DNA of 64,000 nt from Caecitellus pseudoparvulus (GCA_965644315.1 CBFFRQ010000090.1:1-64000), one strand, 5' to 3'; positions 50,999-61,244 are shown, counted from the first letter of the stretch. The notes: generated from the letters alone by a model not told the origin. Numbers and translations are program-made.

Positions 50999-53900
50999 CT
51001 ACTCCGCCCCCCCCCCTTCACCGGAGGCAGAGCGTGAGGAGCTCGTCACGGCAGCTGGCAGAGTGATGACTTGGCTCAAGTCGCTGCTGCCCGTGTCCAC
51101 CCCTGCTGCACTGATGCACGGCACTGCGTCGACATCTGACGCAAGTTGCTGGGCGCTGACAGGGTGTGGGTCACCCCACGTCGCTTCTTGGGAAGCCGCC
51201 ACTGCCGGAGTGGCATCTTGCCACAGGCCGTGCTTCTGGCACAGGCGTTTGACAGAGGCCAGGATGACATCGGCAGTGGCCGGCTTCGTCAGCACGCTGT
51301 GTGCGCCCGCCATCCGGTACCGCGCCACATCGTCACCCAGCGCGTTCCCCGTCAACCCCACAAACACCAACCGACCACCCCCTCCCTCACCTGACCCCGC
51401 CAGGCGCCCCTCACCCACCAGCGCGCGAGCCAGACTCGGCCCATCCAGCAGCGGCATGGACATGTCACACACCACCGCATGCAGGGGGTCGTGTGTGCCG
51501 GCTTGCAGGGCTTGCAGGGCATCCTGCCCATCGGGCGCTTGGAAGACGGTGGCCCCGCGGCGTGTGAGCTGCCTGGCGAGTTGCTGCCTGAGGGCACGGG
51601 AGTCCTCGACGAGGAGGAGGCGGAGGGGGGGCTGGGCAGCTTCAGCCGCCAAAGCACCCGTCTTGCTGCGGTGTGAGTGCAGCCCACGGCTGGACATGTG
51701 CAGGCCCAGCGCAGTGCTGTCCATGCGATCCAGGTCGATCAAACACGCCTCCGACCCGATGCTGGGAATGGAGCTGGAAAGGCGTCCGGGGATGAAGGCC
51801 TTGCTTCCAAGCCCATGGGATAGGCTGCTCCGAGAGCCCACTGCAGAGGACAAGGCCTGCAGATATGGCACTCCCTCGTCGGCACTGCGGTGAGACACGG
51901 CTTCTGTTTCGCGGGTCAAGCGCACAGGCAGTGCGATGGTGAAGGTGCACCCCTTCCCACGACCCCCACTCACCACGCTCAAATCCCCACCCTGCGCCTG
52001 CAACAGCTCACGCATCAACCACAGGCCCAGACCCGTGCCCTGCTGCTGCATGCCTGACCGCAGGCGGGAGAAGGGTTTGAAGAGGGAGGCGATTTCATCG
52101 GCGCTCATGCCACGTCCGAAGTCGGTGACGTGCACGAGCAAGTCGAACACCGTCCCTTCTTCAACACGGGCTGAAGTCCGCGCAGAGGCAGGCGGAGCAG
52201 TGGATGAAAACGAGGCAGACGGCCCACGTGTCTGGGGAGGGGAGCGAGGGTTGGGCAGGTGGGCATGGCCAGCAGCAGGTCGCACACCCAGCCCCACCAC
52301 CACCGCATGCCCATCCTCAGCCTGACTCCCCTCGCTCCCCCCATACTTCACCGCGTTGCTCATCAAATTCAACACCGCCTGCTTCAACGTCGTGAAACCC
52401 ACCAGCGTCTCCACGTGCAACGGCGGGAAATCACCCACACGACCCCCGCCCCACCCCACCAACGCCGCCAGCTCGCTCGACACACGCTGCTCCAGCCGCG
52501 GCACCCCATGGTCCAGCGACTCTGCCAGTTGAGGTGCCATGTCGCACACGTGTGCCACGGCAGTGGTGGCGTTGTACGAGTGGGTGGGTGCGGAGCCCTC
52601 ACCCACCCGGCTCCGGCGCTTGGCGTTGGTGGTCTTCAGGAACATGAGCATGTTGTCCAGGATGCCGCTCAGCATGGTGAGGGGCTGGTTCACCTTCTGG
52701 GCCGTGGACTGCACAGCTGCATACGCCTGTGCCACCCGGGCGTTGCGGTGCATGGCCGCGGCAGCGGAGGGCGCACCGGATGCCGCGACGAGGAGGTCCT
52801 CCACGTCCTCTTCGAGGAGGTTGCCCATGGAGAGGATGGCGACGTTGATGGGTGAGCGGCATTCGTGTGAGAGCCAGCGCAGCATGGCTTCGGAGCGTGC
52901 GGCAAGGTCTCGCGCCCGGCGCGTTTGCTCGGCGGCAATGGCACTGAGGCGGACAAAGCTGGTCATGATGTTCAGCGCCATGAACACTGTACTCACAAGC
53001 AGCATCAGGGTTGTGTGCCAGTCGCGCACATGCACACCTGTCGTGCCCTCAACTCGGCACTCTGCCCAAGAGTCCCGCACTTCCCGCTGAAAGGCGGGGT
53101 GAGGTCCCGACAAGCCTCCTTCAGCGTTACGCTCACAGATGAGGACGGAGAAGTCAAGGGCAACACATGCCGCCGTGCTGGCTGCAGCTAGCGCAATGGC
53201 GAGGGTCAGCAGCAGCTGGAAGCGCCCCCCTTGGGCGGCAAGGCGAGCCCGCACAGCAGGCAGGGGCACGGGGCTGCGGTACCAATCGTGAGGGCCGGGC
53301 AAGCCAGTTTGCGAATGATTGCACTGGGGTGTCGCCTGGCTACAACGCAGCTTGCATGAGTACGGCCCGCCACCCCCAGAGCACGTCCAGGCCATGATGG
53401 TTGCGATGAGAATGGCAGGTGCAACGAGTCCCAGGAATGCCGCGTCCATGGCCAGCCCAGCCCTCAGGTCAAACACAGCCGCAAGTAGGGGGCCAACGTT
53501 GAGGGTGAGCACCAAACCCGCCTGCACTGCCACTGCCGGTAGCTGGGAGAACCCCACAGGCGAAAGGTGGAGCACGACGGACCGTGTCACGAAGTCCCAC
53601 GATGCGGTGACAAGCAGCCCCAGCACCGCAAGGGCACTTGTGGGTGGAATGCGCTGCCCGTCCCCGTACGTCACGTTGGAGAAGATGGAGGCAGCGCCCG
53701 GCGCAAGGAACAGCACGCTCAAGTTCTGCAGGTGCAGCCCCGATGTAGAAATGGCAAGGCGATGGGCGTGTGCCTCAGCGCCGCCAGACGCAGCGCCAAC
53801 GGAACGCATCCACCCAAACAGGACGCAGCCAAAGAGCACCACCCAGATGCCTTGCGACATGAACCACATGGTGATGGAGGAGGCGGAGTCTGTCACCTCT

Positions 53901-54238
53901 CTCGTGCTCATGCAGCCATGGTTTTCACATTGCAGCCACTGTGCCACAAAAACCGCCCCGGTGCAAAGGCCGCTGGTGATGAGCAAAAACGTGGGCACAT
54001 CCCACTCAGAGAAGCAACAGCAGTGCCTTCCCGTGCATGGTGTCTCGCCGCCACAACAGCTTCTCATCCCACCTGCACTTTGACGCTGCTGAATGCTGCC
54101 GCCGCTTTGAGCCGACGAAGAGCGCGTCCTTTGCGAGGTGTGTCTGTGCTTCAGTGCACCGGACAACAACGCGCCCCCTGAGGCCTCATCCTGCAGGACA
54201 GCAATGCAAGGGTATTCCATATTCATGGGGTGTATCAT
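50999..54238 (-). CDS. Membrane hybrid histidine kinase 1
   Basis: The single-exon gene encodes 1,079 residues from ATG 54238. The N-terminal 440 residues have about seven hydrophobic segments (for example FLLITSGLCTGAVFVAQWL, WVVLFGCVLFGWM, LLLTLAIALAAASTAACVAL) and Cys-rich loops, with no recognised ligand domain. The phospho-acceptor region is AMLRWLSHECRSPINVAIL with His458. The ATPase domain has QAVLNLMSNAVKYG (N box), VTDFGRGMS (G1), LFKPFSRLRSG (F) and GTGLGLWLM (G2). The receiver has LLLVEDSRALR, Asp925 in VVCDMSMPLLDG, the Thr position in GLTGNAL and Lys in VLTKP. All residues for phosphorelay are present; a separate HPt protein would be needed. Blocks are nearly identical in DNA to kinase 2. 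Confidence 0.92.
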   Translation of the reverse strand: MIHPMNMEYPCIAVLQDEASGGALLSGALKHRHTSQRTRSSSAQSGGSIQQRQSAGGMRSCCGGETPCTGRHCCCFSEWDVPTFLLITSGLCTGAVFVAQWLQCENHGCMSTREVTDSASSITMWFMSQGIWVVLFGCVLFGWMRSVGAASGGAEAHAHRLAISTSGLHLQNLSVLFLAPGAASIFSNVTYGDGQRIPPTSALAVLGLLVTASWDFVTRSVVLHLSPVGFSQLPAVAVQAGLVLTLNVGPLLAAVFDLRAGLAMDAAFLGLVAPAILIATIMAWTCSGGGGPYSCKLRCSQATPQCNHSQTGLPGPHDWYRSPVPLPAVRARLAAQGGRFQLLLTLAIALAAASTAACVALDFSVLICERNAEGGLSGPHPAFQREVRDSWAECRVEGTTGVHVRDWHTTLMLLVSTVFMALNIMTSFVRLSAIAAEQTRRARDLAARSEAMLRWLSHECRSPINVAILSMGNLLEEDVEDLLVAASGAPSAAAAMHRNARVAQAYAAVQSTAQKVNQPLTMLSGILDNMLMFLKTTNAKRRSRVGEGSAPTHSYNATTAVAHVCDMAPQLAESLDHGVPRLEQRVSSELAALVGWGGGRVGDFPPLHVETLVGFTTLKQAVLNLMSNAVKYGGSEGSQAEDGHAVVVGLGVRPAAGHAHLPNPRSPPQTRGPSASFSSTAPPASARTSARVEEGTVFDLLVHVTDFGRGMSADEIASLFKPFSRLRSGMQQQGTGLGLWLMRELLQAQGGDLSVVSGGRGKGCTFTIALPVRLTRETEAVSHRSADEGVPYLQALSSAVGSRSSLSHGLGSKAFIPGRLSSSIPSIGSEACLIDLDRMDSTALGLHMSSRGLHSHRSKTGALAAEAAQPPLRLLLVEDSRALRQQLARQLTRRGATVFQAPDGQDALQALQAGTHDPLHAVVCDMSMPLLDGPSLARALVGEGRLAGSGEGGGGRLVFVGLTGNALGDDVARYRMAGAHSVLTKPATADVILASVKRLCQKHGLWQDATPAVAASQEATWGDPHPVSAQQLASDVDAVPCISAAGVDTGSSDLSQVITLPAAVTSSSRSASGEGGGAE
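51273..51646. repeat. Receiver-domain block shared with kinase 2 (54755-55128)
   Basis: 374 bp in kinase 1 match 374 bp in kinase 2 at 54755-55128 with no gaps and only a handful of substitutions that I could see (for example acAtcg/acGtcg). Homology stops sharply on both sides. It covers most of the receiver domain. Confidence 0.85.
51918..52141. repeat. ATPase-domain block shared with kinase 2 (55571-55794) and kinase 3
   Basis: 224 bp are identical, as far as I can see by eye, to 55571-55794 of kinase 2. Its inner 197 bp (51939-52135) also match 58990-59186 of kinase 3. The block encodes the G1, F and G2 boxes. Flanking DNA is unrelated between genes. Kinase 4 has a diverged version near 63180-63390. 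Confidence 0.85.
52275..52897. repeat. HisKA/N-box block shared with kinase 2 (56015-56637)
   Basis: 623 bp match 56015-56637 in kinase 2 with equal length and about six substitutions seen by eye. The block runs from just after the G1-proximal linker to just before the phospho-acceptor helix start, and ends abruptly. Confidence 0.85.
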
Positions 54239-54693
54239 GGTGGCCTGGCCTGGCTGAGAGCTGTTCTCAGCAGTGCATACGGTTCCTTTTGGTTGCGGCA
54301 GTCTCCACTCACAGCTGGTCCCACAGCGACGTGCGCTGGAGGTCTTGAGGGTGCAGCCATGGCAGGGCCAGGGACAAGGGCTGGCACTGGAGAAAGAGGG
54401 CGGCGAGAAGACTCAACTCCGGCGATCTCCACACAGCTCGCGCTGGCTGTTCAAATCGCCAGGGGTGTGCCCCAGTCGATTTCCGCTTGGATCCCAATAA
54501 TGCCGCACTCTCCGCCTCACGGCAGGGGGTCAGAGTTTGCCTCCTCCAAGCGTCGAGTACCTTCGGTGCAAGCTGAACGCTAGCGCACTTTGCATTCCCG
54601 TGCGTGCACCTTGTCCCGAAACGTCGTTGATTGCATTTGTAGGGTGTGTGGGTTTGACAGGCAGCCGGAGCTGCGCCGAAGCCAGGCGCTGGA
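54239..54693. other. Intergenic region between kinases 1 and 2
   Basis: 455 bp with no supported gene. It should contain the 3' UTR of kinase 2 and the promoter of kinase 1. No repeat or motif stands out, apart from AATTTCCG-like CGATTTCCGC near 54478. Confidence 0.4.
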
Positions 54694-57600
54694 TCAGCGG
54701 GCCTGCCCGGGCAGGCGCTGGAGGAGCCGCCGCACCTCAGACAATACAGTATCAGCAGTGGCCGGCTTCGTCAGCACGCTGTGTGCGCCCGCCATCCGGT
54801 ACCGCGCCACGTCGTCACCCAGCGCGTTCCCCGTCAACCCCACAAACACCAACCGACCACCCCCTCCCTCACCTGACCCCGCCAGGCGCCCCTCACCCAC
54901 CAGCGCACGAGCCAGGCTCGGCCCATCCAGCAGCGGCATGGACATGTCACACACCACCGCATGCAGGGGGTCGTGTGTGCCGGCTTGCAGGGCTTGCAGG
55001 GCATCCTGCCCATCGGGCGCTTGGAAGACGGTGGCCCCGCGGCGTGTGAGTTGCCTGGCGAGTTGCTGCCTGAGGGCACGGGAGTCCTCGACGAGGAGGA
55101 GGCGGAGGGGGGGGTGGGCAGCTTCAGCAGCTTCTGCTTTCCCCAACGTTTGCCTGCGATGGTGCTTAGGCGGCTGGTGCTTGCCATCACCTGCCTCGTG
55201 GCCCTTTCGTGGGGTGGGGGTGCTGCCTGTGCCGGCCACGCCTGCATGGCCAGAGTCCACTGACCGAGTGCCTTCTGATGAAAGCACTTCATCGGTCCGC
55301 ACGCACTCAAGGAATGTATCCAGGGGGGCACCGCTACTGCGGGTTTGTGAGGTGGGCATGGCGATGGAAGAGGCAAAGTCAGAACGCACGGTCGGCACGC
55401 TGCGAAGGGAAGTCGTGCCAAAGCCCTCGCGAAGCGAACCCGTTTGTGGAGACGGCGCCGATGGCCTGCCCAGCTCATCACTCAAGCCAACAGCGTGCCT
55501 AGGCCTGAACAAGGATTCTTCAAGCAATGAAGACGGCTGCTGGCTGTCAGTGTCTGCTGTCTCCGCTACAAAGCGCACAGGCAGTGCGATGGTGAAGGTG
55601 CACCCCTTCCCACGACCCCCACTCACCACGCTCAAATCCCCACCCTGCGCCTGCAACAGCTCACGCATCAACCACAGGCCCAGACCCGTGCCCTGCTGCT
55701 GCATGCCTGACCGCAGGCGGGAGAAGGGTTTGAAGAGGGAGGCGATTTCATCGGCGCTCATGCCACGTCCGAAGTCGGTGACGTGCACGAGCAAATCGTG
55801 GACTGATGCTCGAAGAACAGCGCGCACTTCAGGGGATTCGTCGCGGCCAGCAGAGGCGCCGACTGCAGCCTGGGTGCTAGAAACAGACTCGATGGAAACG
55901 GAGCCATCTGCTTGGGAGTCCAGTTTCAAATGTGGCGCCTGTGATGCGCGCAAGACCAGAGAACGCGTGCGAGCCATGCGCGCCCGATTCAGTGGAGCCC
56001 TGCCTGGGTCAATGGCAGGTCGCACACCCAGCCCCACCACCACCGCGTGCCCATCCTCAGCCTGACTCCCCTCGCTCCCCCCATACTTCACCGCGTTGCT
56101 CATCAAATTCAACACCGCCTGCTTCAACGTCGTGAAACCCACCAGCGTCTCCACGTGCAACGGCGGGAAATCACCCACACGACCCCCGCCCCACCCCACC
56201 AACGCCGCCAGCTCGCTCGACACACGCTGCTCCAGCCGCGGCACCCCATGGTCCAGCGACTCTGCCAGCTGAGGTGCCATGTCGCACACGTGTGCCACGG
56301 CAGTGGTGGCGTTGTACGAGTGCGTGGGTGCAGAGCCCTCACCCACCCGGCTCCGGCGCTTGGCGTTGGTGGTCTTCAGGAACATGAGCATGTTGTCCAG
56401 GATGCCGCTCAGCATGGTGAGGGGCTGGTTCACCTTCTGGGCCGTGGACTGCACAGCTGCATACGCCTGTGCCACCCGGGCGTTGCGGTGCATGGCCGCG
56501 GCAGCGGTGGGCGCACCGGACGCCGCGACGAGGAGGTCCTCCACGTCCTCTTCGAGGAGGTTGCCCATGGAGAGGATGGCGACGTTGATGGGTGAGCGGC
56601 ATTCGTGTGAGAGCCAGCGCAGCATGGCTTCGGAGCGCTGTGCTTCGCTTTTCCTGCGCTTGGAGCTCACCAAAGCGGCGGTGCTGATGCGGACGATAAG
56701 AATGAGCACATTCATGAACACTGCCAGCGTACATGTGCCAAGGATGAGCACGTGCTCCAGTCCCCCCTTGCTGCGCAGCTCAAAGGCAGGCCCAGGCTTG
56801 CTTGTGCCAAGGAAGCTGCCATCTTCACATTGTCGCAGCGTGCGCACAGCGTCGGGGTGCCAGCCAGGAGTGAAGGAGGCTGGGAGAGACTCGCCCCACA
56901 TGCAGGCGGCGTCCTCTACGATGAGCGCACAAGCAATGACGAGGAGGACGGCAGGAACACCCACCGTTCCCAGGAATACGACGTAAAACTTGCTGGAGTG
57001 CGCGCTGAGATCTTTCCGCACCTCCACACGGGGGGTGGGTGACTTGAACCATGCCCCTGGCACGAGAGAAGCGTAGCTGTACTCTGCAGACGTCCGGATG
57101 GCAGCTTCCATCTCCCGCCCATTGCGCCAGCAAAAGGAGCACGTCCAGCCAGGGCAGATCCAGGGCAGGAAGATGGAGGCGTACATGATGGGCACGGTGA
57201 TGACAATGAACGCAGAGCCACCCAGCAGACTTCCACGAGAGTCAATGAAGAAGGACAAGACAGGGACTATGCCAAGGAAGATGGCAATGGAGGCAAGGGG
57301 CAGGAAACTCCACAGCTGGCTAAAGTTGAGTGGGGCCACCTGCATGACGACGCTGCGCAGACCAAAGTCCAAGGAGGCGCTGGAGATGGCACCCAGCAGT
57401 GCCAGGCCCAGTTCTGTGCTCAGTGCAAACCGAAAGGAGCCCAGGATGAGCGTGGGGAACAGGATGGTGCAGCTGATCCAGAGGATGAGGAGTGTGTGCT
57501 GGAGGTGGGCCCACAGCGTGGACTCTGTGACGCGGCGCCCGTGCGAGGTGAGGGTGGAGCTGTGCTTGGAGTTCAGAATAAGGCCCCCCAGCAGCATGGT

Positions 57601-58056
57601 GTACAGGGCTGCGACGGGGGCAGCGATGACGACCCACAGCATGTGGACCGCTTCAATGGACCCTGATCCGCCGTGGCCACACCCGCCCTCGGGGCATAGA
57701 AACAGCTGCGCGATGCAGATGATGTGCAGGCACACCAGGCACACCACCACACACACTGCAGGCCAGTCCCAGAACGAGTGGAAGAGGCACGGTATCCCAG
57801 GCTGGCGGGCCCCGCCGCGCCCCGCCGCGCCACCCCTCTCAGCCCTGTCTGAACCATCACTCACTCCGAGGCCGGCGGAGGAGGTCTGAGAGGGGTCCGT
57901 AGAGAAGCTCACACTGGCTGAGCCATGCGCGCTGAAGCTCTCGGCACGAAGGGATCCAGACAGGATCGGCCCTTGGTGCAGCTGCGGTACGAAGGGCGGC
58001 AGGCAGTGTGAGGAGTGTGCGGGAGGTCGCTGCGAAGCGCCGTGTGCTGCCTGCAT
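54694..58056 (-). CDS. Membrane hybrid histidine kinase 2
   Basis: The start is ATG 58056; the open frame extends upstream to about 58113 but has no ATG there. The protein is 1,120 residues. About seven hydrophobic segments lie in the first 460 residues (AVCVVVCLVCLHIICIAQLF, MLWVVIAAPVAALYTMLLGG, FYVVFLGTVGVPAVLLVIAC). The order is His484 in LSHECRSPINV, N box QAVLNLMSNAVKYG, G1 DFGRGMSADE, G2 GTGLGLW, a long Ser-rich linker, and the receiver with Asp1037 in VCDMSMPLLDG and LTKPATAD. The sensor is unrelated in sequence to that of kinase 1, yet the catalytic blocks are nearly identical in DNA. The insertion between N box and G1 differs completely from kinase 1. An upstream short exon is possible. 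Confidence 0.9.
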   Translation of the reverse strand: MQAAHGASQRPPAHSSHCLPPFVPQLHQGPILSGSLRAESFSAHGSASVSFSTDPSQTSSAGLGVSDGSDRAERGGAAGRGGARQPGIPCLFHSFWDWPAVCVVVCLVCLHIICIAQLFLCPEGGCGHGGSGSIEAVHMLWVVIAAPVAALYTMLLGGLILNSKHSSTLTSHGRRVTESTLWAHLQHTLLILWISCTILFPTLILGSFRFALSTELGLALLGAISSASLDFGLRSVVMQVAPLNFSQLWSFLPLASIAIFLGIVPVLSFFIDSRGSLLGGSAFIVITVPIMYASIFLPWICPGWTCSFCWRNGREMEAAIRTSAEYSYASLVPGAWFKSPTPRVEVRKDLSAHSSKFYVVFLGTVGVPAVLLVIACALIVEDAACMWGESLPASFTPGWHPDAVRTLRQCEDGSFLGTSKPGPAFELRSKGGLEHVLILGTCTLAVFMNVLILIVRISTAALVSSKRRKSEAQRSEAMLRWLSHECRSPINVAILSMGNLLEEDVEDLLVAASGAPTAAAAMHRNARVAQAYAAVQSTAQKVNQPLTMLSGILDNMLMFLKTTNAKRRSRVGEGSAPTHSYNATTAVAHVCDMAPQLAESLDHGVPRLEQRVSSELAALVGWGGGRVGDFPPLHVETLVGFTTLKQAVLNLMSNAVKYGGSEGSQAEDGHAVVVGLGVRPAIDPGRAPLNRARMARTRSLVLRASQAPHLKLDSQADGSVSIESVSSTQAAVGASAGRDESPEVRAVLRASVHDLLVHVTDFGRGMSADEIASLFKPFSRLRSGMQQQGTGLGLWLMRELLQAQGGDLSVVSGGRGKGCTFTIALPVRFVAETADTDSQQPSSLLEESLFRPRHAVGLSDELGRPSAPSPQTGSLREGFGTTSLRSVPTVRSDFASSIAMPTSQTRSSGAPLDTFLECVRTDEVLSSEGTRSVDSGHAGVAGTGSTPTPRKGHEAGDGKHQPPKHHRRQTLGKAEAAEAAHPPLRLLLVEDSRALRQQLARQLTRRGATVFQAPDGQDALQALQAGTHDPLHAVVCDMSMPLLDGPSLARALVGEGRLAGSGEGGGGRLVFVGLTGNALGDDVARYRMAGAHSVLTKPATADTVLSEVRRLLQRLPGQAR

Positions 58057-58340
58057 CTCGCACGGCAGAAGACAGGAGCCCACGCCACGAGACAGCCTGC
58101 ACAGGGCATGCACTTACATAGCGAGTGCCCCCAGACATGGCGCCCTCAGCACTGCCCCCTTCCGCCGAGGCCTTGCGTTGCGCGTCGGTGATGCCAGCTG
58201 AAAGAAACCGCCCCGCTCGGCGCATGCAGCGGGGTGGGCTGGGAGGAGTGTCGGGCCGACAGCCGCTAGTGCTGGCCTGGCGAATTCGCTGTCACATGAA
58301 TTGCCAGCAGCGGTGCTGCTTGTCTTGGCGCCGCTGGGTT

Positions 58341-61244
58341 TTATTTCTGCAGCAGTCTTCGAAGCTCAGCCAGCACCTGCTCAGCGGTGGACGGCTTGGT
58401 GAGCACGGCATCAGCGCCAGCCTCACGGAAGGCACGCACGTCCTCCTCCAACGCCTGGCCTGTCAGGCCGAGGAAGCGGACAGGCTGGGCGGGGTTCTGT
58501 TGGGCCCGCATGGCCCTTGCCACTTGCAGGCCGTCCATGATGGGCATGGACATGTCGCAGACCACAGCGTCGAATGCAGCATCCGGAGCGGACCATCGCG
58601 CCATGGCAGCCTCTCCGTCCGCGGCAGTGGTCACACGGAGTCCCTGGCGCCTCAAGCGGCGGGACATCTGGTCTCGCTGGGGCTTGGAGTCATCCACCAG
58701 CAAGACGTGGCAGCCGACCAGCCCCTCGCGCGGTGCCGCCGCTGCCCCGTGGGGCGGCAGAGGAGAGGCACGTGCGTTGCCGGGGCCGGGATGCGCATCT
58801 GGCGCCCCACTGTCACCTTTAGGCAGAGAGTCGCCCTTGCTCATCGTGGACCCGAACCTTGACAGTTCTTGGGACATGGCTTTCTCTTCAGGGGTCTGTA
58901 TGGGAATGCTGGAATTCCCTGAAGCTGAGACCATTGTCCGGCGCAGGGCATGCAGGCAGCGCAGACTGGTGCGGAATGGAAACGACGCAGTGAAGGTGCA
59001 CCCCTTCCCACGACCCCCACTCACCACGCTCAAATCCCCACCCTGCGCCTGCAACAGCTCACGCATCAACCACAGGCCCAGACCCGTGCCCTGCTGCTGC
59101 ATGCCTGACCGCAGGCGGGAGAAGGGTTTGAAGAGGGAGGCGATTTCATCGGCGCTCATGCCACGTCCGAAGTCGGTGACGTGCACCTTCATAAACACCA
59201 GTGCGCTCTCTGTCGTTGGCTTGCTGTCCATGGGGGCACTGGCCAGGGGCGGCGCGGGCGAGGGCGGTGCGGGCTTGGCGGCGCCCAGCGGCGCAACAGC
59301 GACGCCCGTGTGCTCGCCGTCGGAGTTGCTGCTCATCACTTCACCGACGATGGCATCCAGGCCTAGACTCGCTGCCCGACTGGAGTCGCGGATGTGCCCT
59401 CGCCCCCTCGAAGTCGCCACGGAGGTGTCTGGAGAGAGACCTAGCTCCACCAGTACGTGGGCCCGCGCGGCATCATCGTCACCGCCAGTGCTGCCATACT
59501 TGATGGCATTGCTGAGCAAATTCAGGAGAACTTGTTGGAGCGTGACGGTGTTCACGCTGGAGCGGCCCGTGAGCAGAAGGCAGGCAGAATCCCTGCCACT
59601 GGACAGATGCATACTCAGCGGGGCACTCCAGCCCGACCCGGGCATCCGCACCTCAAGAGAGAGCTCAGGGTGGGTGTAGCCCATGGCCACCCCAACTTGT
59701 CCTGCCAGGTCAAGCGAGTACGTCGTGGCGCGGCCCAGGTCCAGGCGCTCCACAAGGTCCTGGCCGCTTCCTTCGGGGCGTCGCCTGTGCTTCAAGTACG
59801 CCAGCATGTTGTCCAGCACGCCCACCAGCATGTTCAGTGGCGGCTGCAGCTGCAGGACTGCCGCGCGGGATGCCCGGGCCTGGTCAATGGAGGCTTCTGC
59901 GAGCCGTGACACGTCGTCGCGGCCGAGGTCTGAGCAAGCGCGCTTCAGCCGCCGCAGTCGCCGCAGCAGCGGGTCGAAGTCCTCCTCCGCCACGTTCTGG
60001 ACGGACAGGAGGGCCACACTTACTGGGGACCGACATTCATGGGACAACCAACGCAGCATGGCCGTGCTGACAGTTGACTGCTCTTGCAGCACAGAGGAAG
60101 TCAAGCTGTTGGCCAGCCACGTCCATGCCAACACGTACACCAACAACATGACGAAGTCACTGGACACATGCATACTTGTGAAGGTCATGTGCCAGGGTTC
60201 CCTTGTGCCCAGTCGGGCGCACTCCACCGCCCGAGCATCGGTAACCAGGCCCGAATCTGGCTGAAGCGATGAAAGGTCGGAGTCTGGCAGGCGCTCTGAG
60301 AAACAGCTTGCGACTCCGATGGTGGCACCGCTGTGCAGGGCCGCCATTACCATGTTCAGTCCGAACACAGGAAGCACAGAGGCTCGAAGGATTTTGCGGG
60401 CATCCTGGCGAAGAGTGGTGCCAAGGGCTCGCTCCAGGTGCTGCACTTCGCCTTCCATGTACCACTTGACGTGCGGGGCGATGTTGCCCCACGTTGGCAC
60501 AGCGTCGGGGCACGTGAAGCTCTGCACGGTGATCGCCACGGCCCCTGTCACAATGAGGCAGAGGAAGGCAATGTTGCTCACAAAGTCTACCCTGAAGTCC
60601 AGCACGAAGGTCAGCAGAGGGCAGATGCTGCCGTGCAGCAGCACGAGGCCCTGGACGATCAAACCTGTGGTGTGCGAGACGTAGCCCGCCCCGAAGGGAA
60701 TGACGATGCCGCGGAGCAAGACCTCCACGGAGGCTGCAGTGGACAGCCCCGACATGCTCTGGCTGATGATGAAGGGCGAGTGCCGCGCGCCTCCAAAGCG
60801 CCCTGGCAGGATGGACCATGCAACCTGCAGCAGCACCAGCACAGCGATCATGCGGGCACAGGCAAGACGTGAAATGAAGACCGTCGCAGCCGAGAGCCGC
60901 TGGGGCATACTGTTTTTCTTTGCTGCGCTGTTGGCGACGACCTGGCGACCCCCCGCTCTGTGTGAAGTGGCGTCGGCGGCAATTGATGCGCTTCGAGCTT
61001 GGGCAAGCCAGAGAACCAGCACGATGACCGTCGCGTGCAGTCGGAACGAGAAGGCGGACGCTGAGAGAGGTGGTGGACTTCTGGCTATGTCCAGGGTCTC
61101 ATGGGACACGCGCAAGGCGAAGGCCAGGCCCACGCAAACTGCCGCGGCAGCCCACACAAAGAGAGCCGGTACATCTGGCCTGCCACACCAACACGGCCCA
61201 CAGCGCAGGCAGCAGGGAGCGGACGGCTGCCTTCTACTGGCCAT
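58341..61244 (-). CDS. Membrane hybrid histidine kinase 3
   Basis: A single exon from ATG 61244 encodes 967 residues. The N-terminal 380 residues have about seven hydrophobic segments (ALFVWAAAAVCVGLAFALRV, ATVIVLVLWLAQA, ACARMIAVLVLLQVAWSIL, VMLLVYVLAWTWLANSL). The phospho-acceptor is His402 in AMLRWLSHECRSPVSVALL. The ATPase boxes are QQVLLNLLSNAIKYG, DFGRGMSADEI and GTGLGLWLM. The receiver has LLVDDSKPQRDQMS, Asp897 in VVCDMSMPIMDG and VLTKPSTAEQVL. It is more distant from kinases 1 and 2 overall, but carries the same 197-bp ATPase-domain segment. Sensor input is unknown. Confidence 0.92.
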   Translation of the reverse strand: MASRRQPSAPCCLRCGPCWCGRPDVPALFVWAAAAVCVGLAFALRVSHETLDIARSPPPLSASAFSFRLHATVIVLVLWLAQARSASIAADATSHRAGGRQVVANSAAKKNSMPQRLSAATVFISRLACARMIAVLVLLQVAWSILPGRFGGARHSPFIISQSMSGLSTAASVEVLLRGIVIPFGAGYVSHTTGLIVQGLVLLHGSICPLLTFVLDFRVDFVSNIAFLCLIVTGAVAITVQSFTCPDAVPTWGNIAPHVKWYMEGEVQHLERALGTTLRQDARKILRASVLPVFGLNMVMAALHSGATIGVASCFSERLPDSDLSSLQPDSGLVTDARAVECARLGTREPWHMTFTSMHVSSDFVMLLVYVLAWTWLANSLTSSVLQEQSTVSTAMLRWLSHECRSPVSVALLSVQNVAEEDFDPLLRRLRRLKRACSDLGRDDVSRLAEASIDQARASRAAVLQLQPPLNMLVGVLDNMLAYLKHRRRPEGSGQDLVERLDLGRATTYSLDLAGQVGVAMGYTHPELSLEVRMPGSGWSAPLSMHLSSGRDSACLLLTGRSSVNTVTLQQVLLNLLSNAIKYGSTGGDDDAARAHVLVELGLSPDTSVATSRGRGHIRDSSRAASLGLDAIVGEVMSSNSDGEHTGVAVAPLGAAKPAPPSPAPPLASAPMDSKPTTESALVFMKVHVTDFGRGMSADEIASLFKPFSRLRSGMQQQGTGLGLWLMRELLQAQGGDLSVVSGGRGKGCTFTASFPFRTSLRCLHALRRTMVSASGNSSIPIQTPEEKAMSQELSRFGSTMSKGDSLPKGDSGAPDAHPGPGNARASPLPPHGAAAAPREGLVGCHVLLVDDSKPQRDQMSRRLRRQGLRVTTAADGEAAMARWSAPDAAFDAVVCDMSMPIMDGLQVARAMRAQQNPAQPVRFLGLTGQALEEDVRAFREAGADAVLTKPSTAEQVLAELRRLLQK

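Noticed and set aside
57857-58225. Extra upstream exon for kinase 2 starting at MSGGTRY
   Set aside because: The only GT-AG pair nearby would make an intron of about 20 nt, too short to be credible. ATG 58056 was preferred.
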